A DNA stretch of 39,201 nucleotides from an uncultured Collinsella sp. (GTDB lineage: Bacteria; Actinomycetota; Coriobacteriia; Coriobacteriales; Coriobacteriaceae): the NCBI GenBank assembly GCA_902489665.1, contig CABUAT010000019.1:1-39201 (forward strand), read 5' to 3'. The translations under genes and the position numbers were made by a program. This document shows, piece by piece, positions 16,839 to 25,572 of this stretch (within the stretch, counting starts at the first letter, position 1; each line of letters opens with the position of its first letter). The notes below the pieces were generated by a model. That model was not told where the DNA came from. It saw only the letters and a list, made by a program, of their open reading frames with translations, and made no database searches.

Positions 16839-17234
16839 ATGCAAAAGCTCCTTGCGCAGATCATGAAATTTGGCGTCGTCGGTGTCATTGCCACGGTTAT
16901 CGACTTTGGCATTATGAATCTGCTCCACTACGGTCTGGGCCTCAACATCCTAATCGCCAATACCAGCGGCTTTATCGTCTCGCTCATCTTTAACTACCTC
17001 GCAAGCATGAAGTACGTGTTTGCGCACAAGGAAGGCATGAGCCGCCGCCGCGAGTTCATTATCTTTGTCGTGCTGTCCGTGATCGGTTTGGTGCTCAACG
17101 ACGGCATCGTGCTGGCGCTCAACGCCGGCCTGGGACTCGAGGCCAATATCGCCAAGATCTGCGCCACCGCGCTTGTCATGGTCTACAACTTTGTGACCCG
17201 AAAAATCTTCCTGGAGGGCAACGAGACAAAATAG
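16839..17234 (+). CDS. GtrA-family membrane protein, copy 1
   Basis: A 131-residue protein with four hydrophobic segments and the GtrA hallmarks: an N-terminal FGVVGVIATVIDF and a loop ending in NYLASMKYVFAHKEGMSRRREF. GtrA proteins are small polytopic proteins linked to cell-surface polysaccharide synthesis, proposed to flip polyprenyl-linked sugars. The partner glycosyltransferase is not in the window. The start at 16839 has a weak GGCAGG upstream. It follows fbp by 78 bp and is followed by a second GtrA gene. Confidence 0.85.
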   Translation: MQKLLAQIMKFGVVGVIATVIDFGIMNLLHYGLGLNILIANTSGFIVSLIFNYLASMKYVFAHKEGMSRRREFIIFVVLSVIGLVLNDGIVLALNAGLGLEANIAKICATALVMVYNFVTRKIFLEGNETK

Positions 17235-17453
17235 CTCGAAACCCCTGCAGCATTACGGCGCCCACGGACGACGTGCGTCGAGCGCTGCGTTGTTCGTGGG
17301 CCTTGCTCGTTTACGGAAGGATTTGCGACGTTTGCGGATTGTCTCTTGCAAATTTGGCGAGTTCGTATAGTTCTTGCCAAAGACCTTACGTTTCCCTTGT
17401 AAAAGCTCTAAAGTATCCTCTGCTCGATTCGTCAACGCATTGGATGTGATTAC

Positions 17454-17861
17454 GTGCGCAAGGCACTGGCACAACCTCATACTAAGCAATTCCTCAAGTT
17501 CGCTGTCGTAGGTCTTATCTCCTTTGGCATCGACTGGGGCATGCTCATTGCGCTCGTCGAGCTGTTCCATCTCGACTTTTTGATGAGCACCACGATCTCG
17601 TTTATCACGTCCGTCGTGGTCAACTACTGGCTCAGCATGAAGTACGTGTTCGACCATCGCGAGGGCATGAGCCGCAAGCGCGAGTTCACGATCTTCACCA
17701 TCCTGTCGGTGATCGGTCTGGGCCTCAACGACCTGTACATGTTTGTGGGCGTCACGTTTTTGAGCATCGGCTACCAGGCCATGAAGGCCATCGCAACGTT
17801 CCTCGTCACCTGGTACAACTACTTCAGCCGCCGCTTCTTCCTCGAGGGTGCACGGTCGTAG
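17454..17861 (+). CDS. GtrA-family membrane protein, copy 2
   Basis: A 135-residue GtrA protein with four hydrophobic segments. It is clearly paralogous to the preceding gene: both share the block SMKYVF-H-EGMSR-REF followed by LSVIGL-LND, and both end with a Tyr-Asn, Arg and FLEG motif. The start is GTG at 17454, preceded by a weak GGATG. The 219 bp between the copies shows no gene but may hold its own promoter (TATCCT near 17414). A strong terminator follows. Confidence 0.85.
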   Translation: MRKALAQPHTKQFLKFAVVGLISFGIDWGMLIALVELFHLDFLMSTTISFITSVVVNYWLSMKYVFDHREGMSRKREFTIFTILSVIGLGLNDLYMFVGVTFLSIGYQAMKAIATFLVTWYNYFSRRFFLEGARS

Positions 17862-17887
17862 TCGATTCACTATTTGCTTGAATGTAT

Positions 17888-17925
17888 AACCGGTTGGAAT
17901 TCCCGTTCCAACCGGTTTTTTGTTT
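17888..17925 (+). terminator. Intrinsic terminator after the GtrA pair
   Basis: A perfect 12-bp stem (AACCGGTTGGAA at 17888-17899 with its complement at 17906-17917) is followed by TTTTGTTT. Confidence 0.92.
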
Positions 17926-17957
17926 GCCGAGAGACCCAGCGGCCAGTCCCATTCGCA

Positions 17958-17999
17958 TGAAAAACGGGCGGTCCGGATGTTGGTCCGAACCGCCCGTTT
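17958..17999 (-). terminator. Intrinsic terminator of the DUF4430 operon
   Basis: A 16-bp stem with one mismatch (AAACGGGCGGT arm from 17962, closing at 17999) is followed on the minus strand by a run of T residues. It lies just beyond the end of the DUF4430 gene and faces the GtrA terminator. Confidence 0.85.
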
Positions 18000-18019
18000 G
18001 ATGCAATATGTCGAGGCTC

Positions 18020-18922
18020 CTAGCCTGTCACGTAATACCAGACCACGCTGTCGCCATTGGAGAGAACGTAGTTACTGCACGCCGTCATGGGCGTTGCGCC
18101 GTTGACGGAGTACATCCAGCCGCTCGTGCCGCCGTACTGTTTCTCGGCCAAACCACCAATCGCGGAGACATACGTGCCGTACGACGAGCCATGCGCGTTG
18201 ACAGAAAGACCCAGCGCACACAGGGCATCGTAGACGGTAGCGCCTTCATTAAAGGTAAAGGTGCCACCAGAGGACACAGGATTGCCCACAGCGCTTGATG
18301 TGACCGAAACCGTCACCGTAACGTAGCTGGACTCCTGTGAGCCGCTCTGGCCACCCGAGGAGGCGTTTCCACCATTAGAGGATGAGGCTCCATCAGATGA
18401 CTGGCCACCGCCCGAAGAAGCACCGCCAGACACATTGGAAGTATCACCGGCTCCCGTATTTTGGGCAGCGGATTTATCGCCAGACTTCTTGCCGCCCCGG
18501 TCCTCGGACTTCTTGCTATCCGAGTTTTTGTCCGATTCCTTGTTTGAAGACTCGGAATCGTCCTTGCCGTCGTTCGAACCCTTGGACCCGTCTTTTGCAT
18601 CATTCGATGACTTTGAGTCCTCGGAACTGGCCTCGCCCGAAGTCGTAGTCGAGCCAGACCCCTTGGTGTCCTTGGCGACGACGCTCTCCCCCGTCACGGT
18701 CTGAATGATCCAGTCGATGGACCAGACACCGCTTGTGGAAGGATGGACGAAGCCCAGCGAGACGACGATCAGAATGGTGCATGCGGCAGTCAGAACGCCA
18801 AGGAGCGCCTTGTGACGAGAGGCGGACGCCGCCGAAGCGGCGCCCTGTTGCTTTGGATCATCGAGCTGGATAAACGAGGAGTCGGGCTGTTGCCCGCTGG
18901 TCTCCTTGGGCTTATCGGGCAT
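18020..18922 (-). CDS. Membrane-anchored DUF4430 (transcobalamin-like) protein
   Basis: A 300-residue protein. Its N-terminal 38 residues are cytoplasmic. A single membrane segment follows (about 41-60, LLGVLTAACTILIVVSLGF), then a long low-complexity Ser/Asp/Lys/Gly linker (about 85-200) and a C-terminal DUF4430 domain (about 200-300) with the signature SGWMYSVNG and a final SVVWYYV strand. DUF4430 resembles the C-terminal domain of transcobalamin and intrinsic factor. The ATG at 18922 overlaps the 3' end of the upstream surface-protein gene by 11 bp, with AAGGGTG six bases before it, so translation is coupled. It is co-transcribed under the cobalamin riboswitch. It probably displays a corrinoid-binding domain on a long flexible stalk. 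Confidence 0.85.
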   Translation of the reverse strand: MPDKPKETSGQQPDSSFIQLDDPKQQGAASAASASRHKALLGVLTAACTILIVVSLGFVHPSTSGVWSIDWIIQTVTGESVVAKDTKGSGSTTTSGEASSEDSKSSNDAKDGSKGSNDGKDDSESSNKESDKNSDSKKSEDRGGKKSGDKSAAQNTGAGDTSNVSGGASSGGGQSSDGASSSNGGNASSGGQSGSQESSYVTVTVSVTSSAVGNPVSSGGTFTFNEGATVYDALCALGLSVNAHGSSYGTYVSAIGGLAEKQYGGTSGWMYSVNGATPMTACSNYVLSNGDSVVWYYVTG

Positions 18923-21900
18923 TACCGTCACCCTTGCCGCGCTTGGTCAGCACGAAGACGGCGATGAGCGCGAGGCCAATCACGCCGGCGGCGATGCCAA
19001 CGATGGCGAGCGGATTGGTGCCAGTCTCCTGCTCGGCAGCACTAGAGGACTTCTTATCAATGGTCGTGGAAACAGTACCCGTATCGGACTTAGAATCGGA
19101 CTTCTTGTCGGACTTGCTGCCCTTCTTGTCAGACTTCTTCTCGTCCTTCTTATCGGACTTATCGGAGTCCTTCTTGTCGGACTTGTTGTCCTTGGTCTCA
19201 GTCTTGGTCGACACCGTCGTCTTGGTCACCGGCTTCTGGCCCGGGGCAATAGCGCCGCCCTTCGAGCCGGAGCCAGAACCCGCGCCAGCACCAGTGCCAG
19301 TGCCGGAACCAGTACCGGTACTAGAACCGCCGCCGCCATTCGAACCAACGCCACCGTTGCCACCATTAGCGCCAGAACCGCCATTACCGCCAGGGTTAAC
19401 GGCATTCTTGGTCCACTTGGCATACAACGTCAGGTCGGCCGTCACCGGCGTACTGAAGTCATACGCCTGCGCGCAAGTCTCATCGGTATACCAACCGCCG
19501 AAAGTGTAGCCATCGCGCGTCGGATCGGCTGGCTTGACCAGCTTGCCATCGGCCGTGGCAACAAACTTAGTGTCGCAAGCAGACCCGCCGTTGGAATTAA
19601 AGGCAACCGTCCAAGACTCAACGGCCCCCAGCTTGAACAGCGTGCCCGAGTCATTGATGTAGTACAGGTTGCCAGATGCATCGGCAATGACCGGAGAGTC
19701 GCAGTGCTGGTAATGGCCAGCCGCATCATAAATCTGCGTCGCCTCTGCATCGCCGAGCGTATAGCGATACACGCCACCACCAGCAGAGTAGTTGACGTAA
19801 TCCTTGCTATCCGCGCTGTTAACGGTGAAGTACACATAGGTCTTGCCGCTCTGAACACTCACCAGCGGAGTAGCAGCAATACCGTTAAATCCGACCGGTA
19901 GTTCTTTACCGTCGGCAGCGGTGACCATCGTGGTCTTACCGGTCTTCAGATTATAGAGAGCCAGAGCAGAGCCAGTAGCCGTCTGTCCGCCGACAATCAA
20001 GTTTTCGCCAGCCACCGCCGGTGCGCTCATGTTATTAGTAAGACCCAGATCGACCGTCTTCTGCTCGCTCAGTATGCCCTTCGCCGAAAGCGAAATCACA
20101 TGGAGCTTTCCATCGTGCGTCATCTGATAGAAGGTCGAACCATTGGACGGATCGGCGACACAGTCGGCGTTCGCGAGAGCGCCGAGCTTCATGGTCGAAA
20201 CGACATCGCCCGTCGTCTTATCAATGCACTTAAGCGTACCCGCGCTCGTAGGAACGATGGCATACTTATCCGTCAAAGCCGCACCAGTCCAGTAATAGCC
20301 CTCGGCAGGGTCGATGTTCTGCCAAGAAACTTCGCCCGTGGCAATCTTAATGCGCGCAAAGGAGCCGTTGCCGTAGGTCGCGTTGTAATTCTCGTCATAC
20401 GAAATATCAACCGAGCCTACATAGACGTACTTGCCGTCCGAAACGACGGTGCAGGAGCTCTGCGTCAAGTCCGTCAAACCAGGCGTCAGCCACTTGCAGA
20501 TCAGCTTGTCTGCAGTAATCGCCTGGACCGCACCGCCGTTGAGCGGAACAATGATAAGGCCATTGGTATAGATCGGACGAGAGGTATAGCTCACCTTGGA
20601 GGCAAGCGGCGCAGAGGCAACCTTTTTGCCCGTGGACGAATCGATCTTAATGAGCTCGTTCTCGGTCGCGATGTACACAAAACCGTTAGCGATGACAGGT
20701 TCGCTGCAGTTGGCATACTGCTGACCAGACTCGGCCTTCCAATCGAAGGTCCACTTAAGACCGGCGGCCTGCGCAGGCGTCTTGGCATCCGTTACGGTCG
20801 AACCGTTGCCACTGTTGCCGTAGCCGGCCCACTCGGCACCCCAATCAGGAGCCGTCGCGCTCGGGTCCACGACAATCTTGTCGGGATCGGGCATGGCCGA
20901 ATCGTCGGTGGTATAGGCAAGCGTAACCTTATCGCCGCTCTTGAGCGTAATCTGATTGGCGCAGAGTAAGGAGGGCTCTCCATTGATATACAGGTGCCAA
21001 TATTTTTTGGTCGCACCATCATAGCCGTACGCCTTGTCTTCGAACGGCGAGTTGATGGAATTGAGGAACCAGTACTCACCACTCTGGGAACCGTTGTACG
21101 TAACGCCCTTTGCCTTCAGAACCGCTTCGATAAGGTTCTGGGCCGTGGAGCCTTCGGGCAAAGAAACATTGCTTGCCGAGCCCCAGCGAGTATTGTTGCC
21201 GTTGACATCGGGACCGATAACATCGACAGACCCAAGAACCTGGCCAGGAAGGGCATCGGCGTCAGCACCATACATAAAGGTGACGGCATCGCCCTCATGG
21301 AGCTCGTAGGCACCGGCGCCAACGTCGGCGAACTTGCCATTTACGTAGAAGCGCCAATAGCTATTGGTCGCAGCATCCCAGCCATAGGACTTGCCATCGA
21401 ATGGCGAATAAATGCCGTTGAGGAACCAGCCCCAAGACGATTCGCTGGCATCGAGCTTAAGGCCGGTCTGCTCAAGGAGATCCTTGGCAGTGGAGCCTGC
21501 CTTGAGACTCGTCTGGCCCGTCGAAGCCCAAACCTGCTGCTTGCCGTCCTTGTCCTTACCGAGAACCTGAACAGAAACATGGACAGAATCGGAGGGCAGC
21601 TGGTCGCCCCAGCCACCGTAGAACCACGTAACGGTATCGCCAGCATGAATGGTGACATTGTCTGCCGTGAAGTCGCTCGACTTGCCGTTGATGAACAGCT
21701 GCCAATAGGTCGAATAATCGAGCGGCGTACCCAGCTCAACACCGTTGTACTTAAGGCTCAGAATGAAGGAGCCCGCAGCAACGGCGTCAATGTCGTTCGC
21801 CTCGAGTGCGACCTTCGTAAGATCAAGCGCGCTCGAACCGGACGTCACCACATACTGCGCATTATCGACCCAAGTCTGAGTCTTGCCCTGGGCATCGCGA

Positions 21901-22730
21901 CCAATGACGGTCACATTCGCAGCAAGCTGGTCCTTAACGACAGGGGATGCGCTACCACCCGTAAAGGCAAACTCAATCTTCTGCCCCGGGGCGAGCTTAA
22001 CGCTGCTCGCGCCAACCGAGGAAGACGCACCGTCGACGAACAACTGCCAGAAGGCATGAGTCGTCGGATCGTAGGCAAGCGTGCGGCCATCGCTCGGGGA
22101 TGTGATGCTTTCGAGGTAGAAACCGTATGCCGTGTTCGGTTCGTACTTCGCCTTGAAGCCCGTCTTCTCCTGCAGCTTAATGAAGGCATCCGCAGCCGTC
22201 GCGCCCTCGTCGAGCTTGAGCTGCGTAGGTGCCACCCAGGTCTGAGCCTTGCCGTCGGCATCGGTGCCGATAATCGAGAACGAGACCTCGACTTGCTTCT
22301 TGGCGACATCGCCAGTTTCTGTCGGGTTCTCTGTCTGGACGGCAGTCGCGGCGGCAGATCCTGCTTGGCCAGTGGATGCCGTCGAAGACTGCTCGCTCGT
22401 GGCAGGGCTCTCCCCCGTCGCCGAGCCTTCGTCGCCAGTTGCTGCCTCTGTTGTGGCGGCACTAGCTGCAGGCGCGCCCTCGGAATCCGAGACCTCGGTG
22501 CCGCTCTGCTCAGCGGCACCGCCCGCAAGCGCTGCGTCCTCGCCCGGCGTCGCAGCCTGAGCCACAGACTCGGCAATGCCCTCGGCGCCGTCGGCCCACA
22601 GCTGGGCAGGTGTGGTGCCAAAGGCCATCGCGAAGGCCAGGAATGCCACCAGGCCGCGCTTGGCTACGCCGCGCGCAATTGCGCCACGGCGATGCGAGGC
22701 ACGCTGGCGCTCGTCCTCGAACATATCCAT
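18912..22730 (-). CDS. Large surface protein: four DUF4430-like units, beta-propeller, InlB-type repeat
   Basis: A 1272-residue exported protein. A basic N-terminus and signal peptide (about 20-46) precede a low-complexity Ala/Thr/Glu region. Four DUF4430-like units follow (about 147-258, 268-372, 384-489, 499-607). Each has an aromatic WQLFVDG-type motif (variants WQLFING, WRFYVNG, WHLYING). Next come a PQQ/quinoprotein-like beta-propeller (about 650-1062), one Listeria-Bacteroides InlB-type repeat (about 1040-1106, DGYTFGGWYTD), Gly/Ser and Lys/Asp/Ser linkers, and a C-terminal membrane anchor (about 1243-1264) with a basic tail. The ATG at 22730 has AGGAG four bases upstream; the longer frame starts inside the riboswitch. 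The likely role is riboswitch-regulated binding of cobalamin or related corrinoids at the cell surface. Confidence 0.88.
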   Translation of the reverse strand: MDMFEDERQRASHRRGAIARGVAKRGLVAFLAFAMAFGTTPAQLWADGAEGIAESVAQAATPGEDAALAGGAAEQSGTEVSDSEGAPAASAATTEAATGDEGSATGESPATSEQSSTASTGQAGSAAATAVQTENPTETGDVAKKQVEVSFSIIGTDADGKAQTWVAPTQLKLDEGATAADAFIKLQEKTGFKAKYEPNTAYGFYLESITSPSDGRTLAYDPTTHAFWQLFVDGASSSVGASSVKLAPGQKIEFAFTGGSASPVVKDQLAANVTVIGRDAQGKTQTWVDNAQYVVTSGSSALDLTKVALEANDIDAVAAGSFILSLKYNGVELGTPLDYSTYWQLFINGKSSDFTADNVTIHAGDTVTWFYGGWGDQLPSDSVHVSVQVLGKDKDGKQQVWASTGQTSLKAGSTAKDLLEQTGLKLDASESSWGWFLNGIYSPFDGKSYGWDAATNSYWRFYVNGKFADVGAGAYELHEGDAVTFMYGADADALPGQVLGSVDVIGPDVNGNNTRWGSASNVSLPEGSTAQNLIEAVLKAKGVTYNGSQSGEYWFLNSINSPFEDKAYGYDGATKKYWHLYINGEPSLLCANQITLKSGDKVTLAYTTDDSAMPDPDKIVVDPSATAPDWGAEWAGYGNSGNGSTVTDAKTPAQAAGLKWTFDWKAESGQQYANCSEPVIANGFVYIATENELIKIDSSTGKKVASAPLASKVSYTSRPIYTNGLIIVPLNGGAVQAITADKLICKWLTPGLTDLTQSSCTVVSDGKYVYVGSVDISYDENYNATYGNGSFARIKIATGEVSWQNIDPAEGYYWTGAALTDKYAIVPTSAGTLKCIDKTTGDVVSTMKLGALANADCVADPSNGSTFYQMTHDGKLHVISLSAKGILSEQKTVDLGLTNNMSAPAVAGENLIVGGQTATGSALALYNLKTGKTTMVTAADGKELPVGFNGIAATPLVSVQSGKTYVYFTVNSADSKDYVNYSAGGGVYRYTLGDAEATQIYDAAGHYQHCDSPVIADASGNLYYINDSGTLFKLGAVESWTVAFNSNGGSACDTKFVATADGKLVKPADPTRDGYTFGGWYTDETCAQAYDFSTPVTADLTLYAKWTKNAVNPGGNGGSGANGGNGGVGSNGGGGSSTGTGSGTGTGAGAGSGSGSKGGAIAPGQKPVTKTTVSTKTETKDNKSDKKDSDKSDKKDEKKSDKKGSKSDKKSDSKSDTGTVSTTIDKKSSSAAEQETGTNPLAIVGIAAGVIGLALIAVFVLTKRGKGDGNAR

Positions 22731-22869
22731 TTGTCTCCTACTGTCTGTACTTGGAGCGTTGCCTTGAGGCTGCCCCACGCCATCGCGCATGCTGCGCTCG
22801 AGTTCCCCCATCGGGGTCCCCCTTCCCTCCAGAGCCCTATGCACACCGGCAGCAAAAGCCGCAGCCGCA

Positions 22870-23046
22870 TGCAAGATGGGAGGCGATCCGACTTAACCTT
22901 AACGGCTCAGGCGCGTCGTCCGATCTGCGACGCGAACATCCCGAGCCAAGAGGAATTACGGTTACTGGTACAGCCGGGGACTTGCACCCCGATTCTCCCA
23001 AACGCGCAGGAAAACCGCGCGTTCGTGCGTCTCCGCACCACCATCT
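22870..23046 (-). ncRNA. Cobalamin (B12) riboswitch
   Basis: Read on the minus strand, the leader holds the conserved cobalamin aptamer core. GGGAGAATCGGGGTGCAAG is followed by TCCCCGGCTGTACCAGTAACCGT (split here only for length), and the 3' side has AAGTCGGATCGCCTCCC near 22879-22896. These match the order and spacing of the class I B12 aptamer. About 140 bases of expression platform follow before the ATG at 22730. They include GC-rich hairpins but no obvious T-run, so control of translation or Rho-dependent control is as likely as intrinsic termination. By family rule, high B12 would repress the two DUF4430 genes. Confidence 0.9.
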
Positions 23047-23055
23047 AGGCCATCG

Positions 23056-23084
23056 ATTATTACCGTCAAAATGGTATCACGCAA
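23056..23084 (-). promoter_or_regulatory. Promoter of the riboswitch transcript
   Basis: On the minus strand TTGCGT (23079-23084) and AATAAT (23056-23061) are spaced by 17 bp. The predicted start, near 23049, coincides with the beginning of the aptamer. Confidence 0.5.
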
Positions 23085-23157
23085 AAGGGCCCCGCACACA
23101 GGCGAAGCCCAAGGTAAAAGCTATTGTTTGCGATAGGAAAGAGTTGGGCACGGAAAG

Positions 23158-23273
23158 GGTGCCGTGGGACAAAATTATCAGTAGTGTTTGTCCCGGGGTC
23201 GCTTGCGGCAACACACTTGACGCACCTATCACACCTGGGACAAACACTACTGATAATTTTGTCCCACGGCACC
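23158..23273. repeat. Compound palindromic element, 37-bp perfect arms
   Basis: Bases 23158-23194 are the exact reverse complement of 23237-23273, with a 42-bp spacer. Each arm contains its own smaller hairpin (GGGACAAA ... TTTGTCCC around 13 bases), so the element is a palindrome of palindromes. It lies between the UbiB-like gene and the riboswitch promoter. The perfect arms suggest recent origin or active maintenance, as in REP/BIME-like or MITE-like repeats. No coding capacity is seen. Confidence 0.85.
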
Positions 23274-23284
23274 GCGCAGCTACG

Positions 23285-25048
23285 CTAATGCTTGCCGCCG
23301 TGACTGTTGCGCCAGATATTGCGGCCCAGCATGAGCGCCAAAACCAGCGCGCTCACGTAGCCAAAAAAGCCGATAACCGGAATACCAAGCACAACAGGCT
23401 CAATGCGCGCATAGTAGACCACCGAGGAGCCGATAAACAGACCGGCGACAACAATGGCCATTGACATGCGGTCGACGATGCCGCCTATCTGGCGCAGCGC
23501 CTTGTCGCTACTCATGAGCTGCAGGTTCACCTTAAGCTGACCTCGCGTGAGCATACGCGATGCCAGCCCCAGGTACTCGGCCGCCTCGAGCGAGCCCTTG
23601 GCAGCGCGGTAGCTGCTCGCCGCAAAGTCGCGGCTCATGTCGCGCATGCGCGCGTAGGTGCTCTTCTCGTTTTTAATGTGCGTCTGGATGATCTGGATCA
23701 TGTTGACGTTGGGCATATACTCGGTCAGCAGGCCCTCGAGCGTCACCATGCCGCGCGCGAACATCGTCACCACGCTCGGCAGCTCAACGTCGTTCTTGCG
23801 CGCAAGGTTTAACAGCGAGGTCAAAAACTCGCCGATATCTAGGTCCTTAAGGTCGAGGCCCGCAAAGTCGGCAACGATAAAGTCCAGATCGGACAAAAAC
23901 GCCGAGTGATCGAGCTCAGCCGAATCGCCGCGCGTCACGGCAAAGCGCATGAGCGAATCCTTGAGTTTGGGTACGTCGCCCTCGGCCACGGCAAAAATCA
24001 TGTCCTTGACGATGCCGCGATCATGGCTCGACATGCGCCCGACCATGCCCAAGTCGATAAAGTAGACGATACCGTCCTTGAGAATGATGTTTCCCGCGTG
24101 CGGATCGGCATGGAAAAAGCCGTCGTCGAGCACCTGCGTCGAGTAGTCTTCGACGATTGTCGAGCCAATCTTCTCTAAGTCGTAGCCCTCGGCCACCAGA
24201 CGCTCGGGGTCGGCAATCGAGATGCCCTCGATGTAATCCATGACCACGACGTGCTCGGTGCACAAATCCAAGTAGGACTTGGGGCACGACACGCCGCGCA
24301 CACTCTTATGGAACTCGTAAAAGTCGTTGAGGTTTTTGGCCTCGGCCAAAAAGTTGGTCTCCTCGCGAAACGAGGTCCACAGCTCCTCGACCACGCCGTG
24401 CAAGTCAACGAACTGATCGGTGTTGACGAACTTGGAGACGATGCGTACCACCGAGCGGATGATATCGATGTCCTGCGCCATAACCTGCTGAGCACCGGGG
24501 CGCTGCACCTTGACGGCCACGTCCTCGCCCGTCACCAAGCGGGCGCGGTGCACCTGCGCGAGCGAGGCACTGCCAAGCGGGTTGGGGTCGATCGCGTCGA
24601 ACATCTCCCCCAGGCGCAGGCCGTATTCCTCTTCTAGGCAGCGAAGCACCACCTCGTACGGCACGGGCTCCACGTCGGAGCGCAGACGACGGAGCTCGTC
24701 ACAAAAGCGCTGCGGCAAGATCTCGGAGCGGTTGGCCAAAATCTGCCCCATCTTGACGAACATGGGACCGAGCTCCTCGAGCAGGCGGCGCAGGCGCACC
24801 GGCGTGAGGTTGTCCCACACGCGGTACTTTTTGACGAGGCGGACGATCTGCCCAATACGCTCGCGACGGCCCGCCGGCGTAAGCTGGTACTCGTCGCACG
24901 GAGCCATGGCGTCAGGCTCCTCGGGCACCATGTCCACGGCGCGGGGCTTCTTGCGAGCGCCCGAGACGGCAGCCTCGACTTCGTCGACAACTGCCGCCTC
25001 GTCACACAAGGGATCTTGATTGTTGTAATCGGTGGTGGGATCTGCCAT
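23285..25048 (-). CDS. UbiB/ABC1 (AarF) family atypical kinase
   Basis: A 587-residue protein of the UbiB/ADCK family. It has the family-specific KMGQ motif (99-102), the Ala-rich loop GSASLAQVH (159-167) replacing the P-loop, the VKVQRP lysine (Lys180), the catalytic-loop HADPHAGN (313-320) and metal-binding IDLG (331-334). Two hydrophobic segments close the C-terminus (about 535-580), placing it at the membrane. Homologues support quinone synthesis or isoprenoid-lipid handling; the substrate here is unknown. The phasin-like gene lies eight bases upstream on the same strand. Confidence 0.92.
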   Translation of the reverse strand: MADPTTDYNNQDPLCDEAAVVDEVEAAVSGARKKPRAVDMVPEEPDAMAPCDEYQLTPAGRRERIGQIVRLVKKYRVWDNLTPVRLRRLLEELGPMFVKMGQILANRSEILPQRFCDELRRLRSDVEPVPYEVVLRCLEEEYGLRLGEMFDAIDPNPLGSASLAQVHRARLVTGEDVAVKVQRPGAQQVMAQDIDIIRSVVRIVSKFVNTDQFVDLHGVVEELWTSFREETNFLAEAKNLNDFYEFHKSVRGVSCPKSYLDLCTEHVVVMDYIEGISIADPERLVAEGYDLEKIGSTIVEDYSTQVLDDGFFHADPHAGNIILKDGIVYFIDLGMVGRMSSHDRGIVKDMIFAVAEGDVPKLKDSLMRFAVTRGDSAELDHSAFLSDLDFIVADFAGLDLKDLDIGEFLTSLLNLARKNDVELPSVVTMFARGMVTLEGLLTEYMPNVNMIQIIQTHIKNEKSTYARMRDMSRDFAASSYRAAKGSLEAAEYLGLASRMLTRGQLKVNLQLMSSDKALRQIGGIVDRMSMAIVVAGLFIGSSVVYYARIEPVVLGIPVIGFFGYVSALVLALMLGRNIWRNSHGGKH

Positions 25049-25056
25049 CTGCGCTA

Positions 25057-25473
25057 CTACTCGGCCTCTTCGGCATCCTCTGCGTCGTCGGGCTCAACGG
25101 ACTCGACGGGCACCGAGGTCACGTTGTCCTCGACCGAATCGACAATGTCGCGCACGTGAGCCAGGAAGGCGGTACGCTCGGGGGCGGCCATGACGCGGAC
25201 GCGAGCAAGGATGAGCTCGTCGAGCACGCGCTGCGCCGCGGTCTCGCCCTGCATGCCCAGGCGCTCAGTCAGGTCGGAGATGGTGCCGCCGGCCTGCTCA
25301 AACATATCGGATACGCTGCGGGCGATATCGGGGGTGTCGGCGTCCTTGCGCACCTGCTCGCCCTTGGCGTTGAGGTCGTCAAGGACCTTCTTGCCTCCCT
25401 CGACGGCAACGGCGGCAGCGCCAAAGCCCACGTTAATGGCGCCGTTAACAAGCTGATCGAGTTTCATAACCAT
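25057..25473 (-). CDS. Phasin-like helical protein paired with UbiB
   Basis: A 138-residue protein. A hydrophobic Gly/Ala stretch (about 8-24) is followed by amphipathic helices (GGKKVLDDLNAKGEQVRKD; DMFEQAGGTISDLTERLG) and an acidic tail rich in Glu, Asp and Ala. The layout resembles phasins and PhaF/PhaI-type granule proteins, but no PHA synthase is present in the window. GGAG lies six bases before the ATG at 25473; the longer frame uses TTG and lacks a site. The eight-base gap to the UbiB-like gene indicates an operon, so it may be an accessory or regulatory partner of that kinase. Confidence 0.72.
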   Translation of the reverse strand: MVMKLDQLVNGAINVGFGAAAVAVEGGKKVLDDLNAKGEQVRKDADTPDIARSVSDMFEQAGGTISDLTERLGMQGETAAQRVLDELILARVRVMAAPERTAFLAHVRDIVDSVEDNVTSVPVESVEPDDAEDAEEAE

Positions 25474-25572
25474 GGTTATCTCCAATCACAAACAACTGCA
25501 TTGGCGTTCTTGTACCCAAGATTGAGCGAAAGCGACAAAGCGTTTTAGCGCTATTCGATCGACGGGAAATCC

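Noticed and set aside
18440..18680. Ser/Asp/Lys-rich repeats in the DUF4430 protein as a possible mobile or foreign insertion
   Set aside because: The low-complexity stretch is in frame between a membrane helix and a folded domain, as expected for a surface stalk.
22731..22874. Upstream in-frame start for the large surface protein
   Set aside because: It would begin inside the cobalamin aptamer and lacks a ribosome-binding site. The start at 22730 has AGGAG and is followed by a normal signal peptide.
20994..23048. 684-codon plus-strand frame opposite the surface protein
   Set aside because: It runs through the riboswitch and against a protein with a signal peptide and repeated domains. Its translation is basic and shows no family motif.
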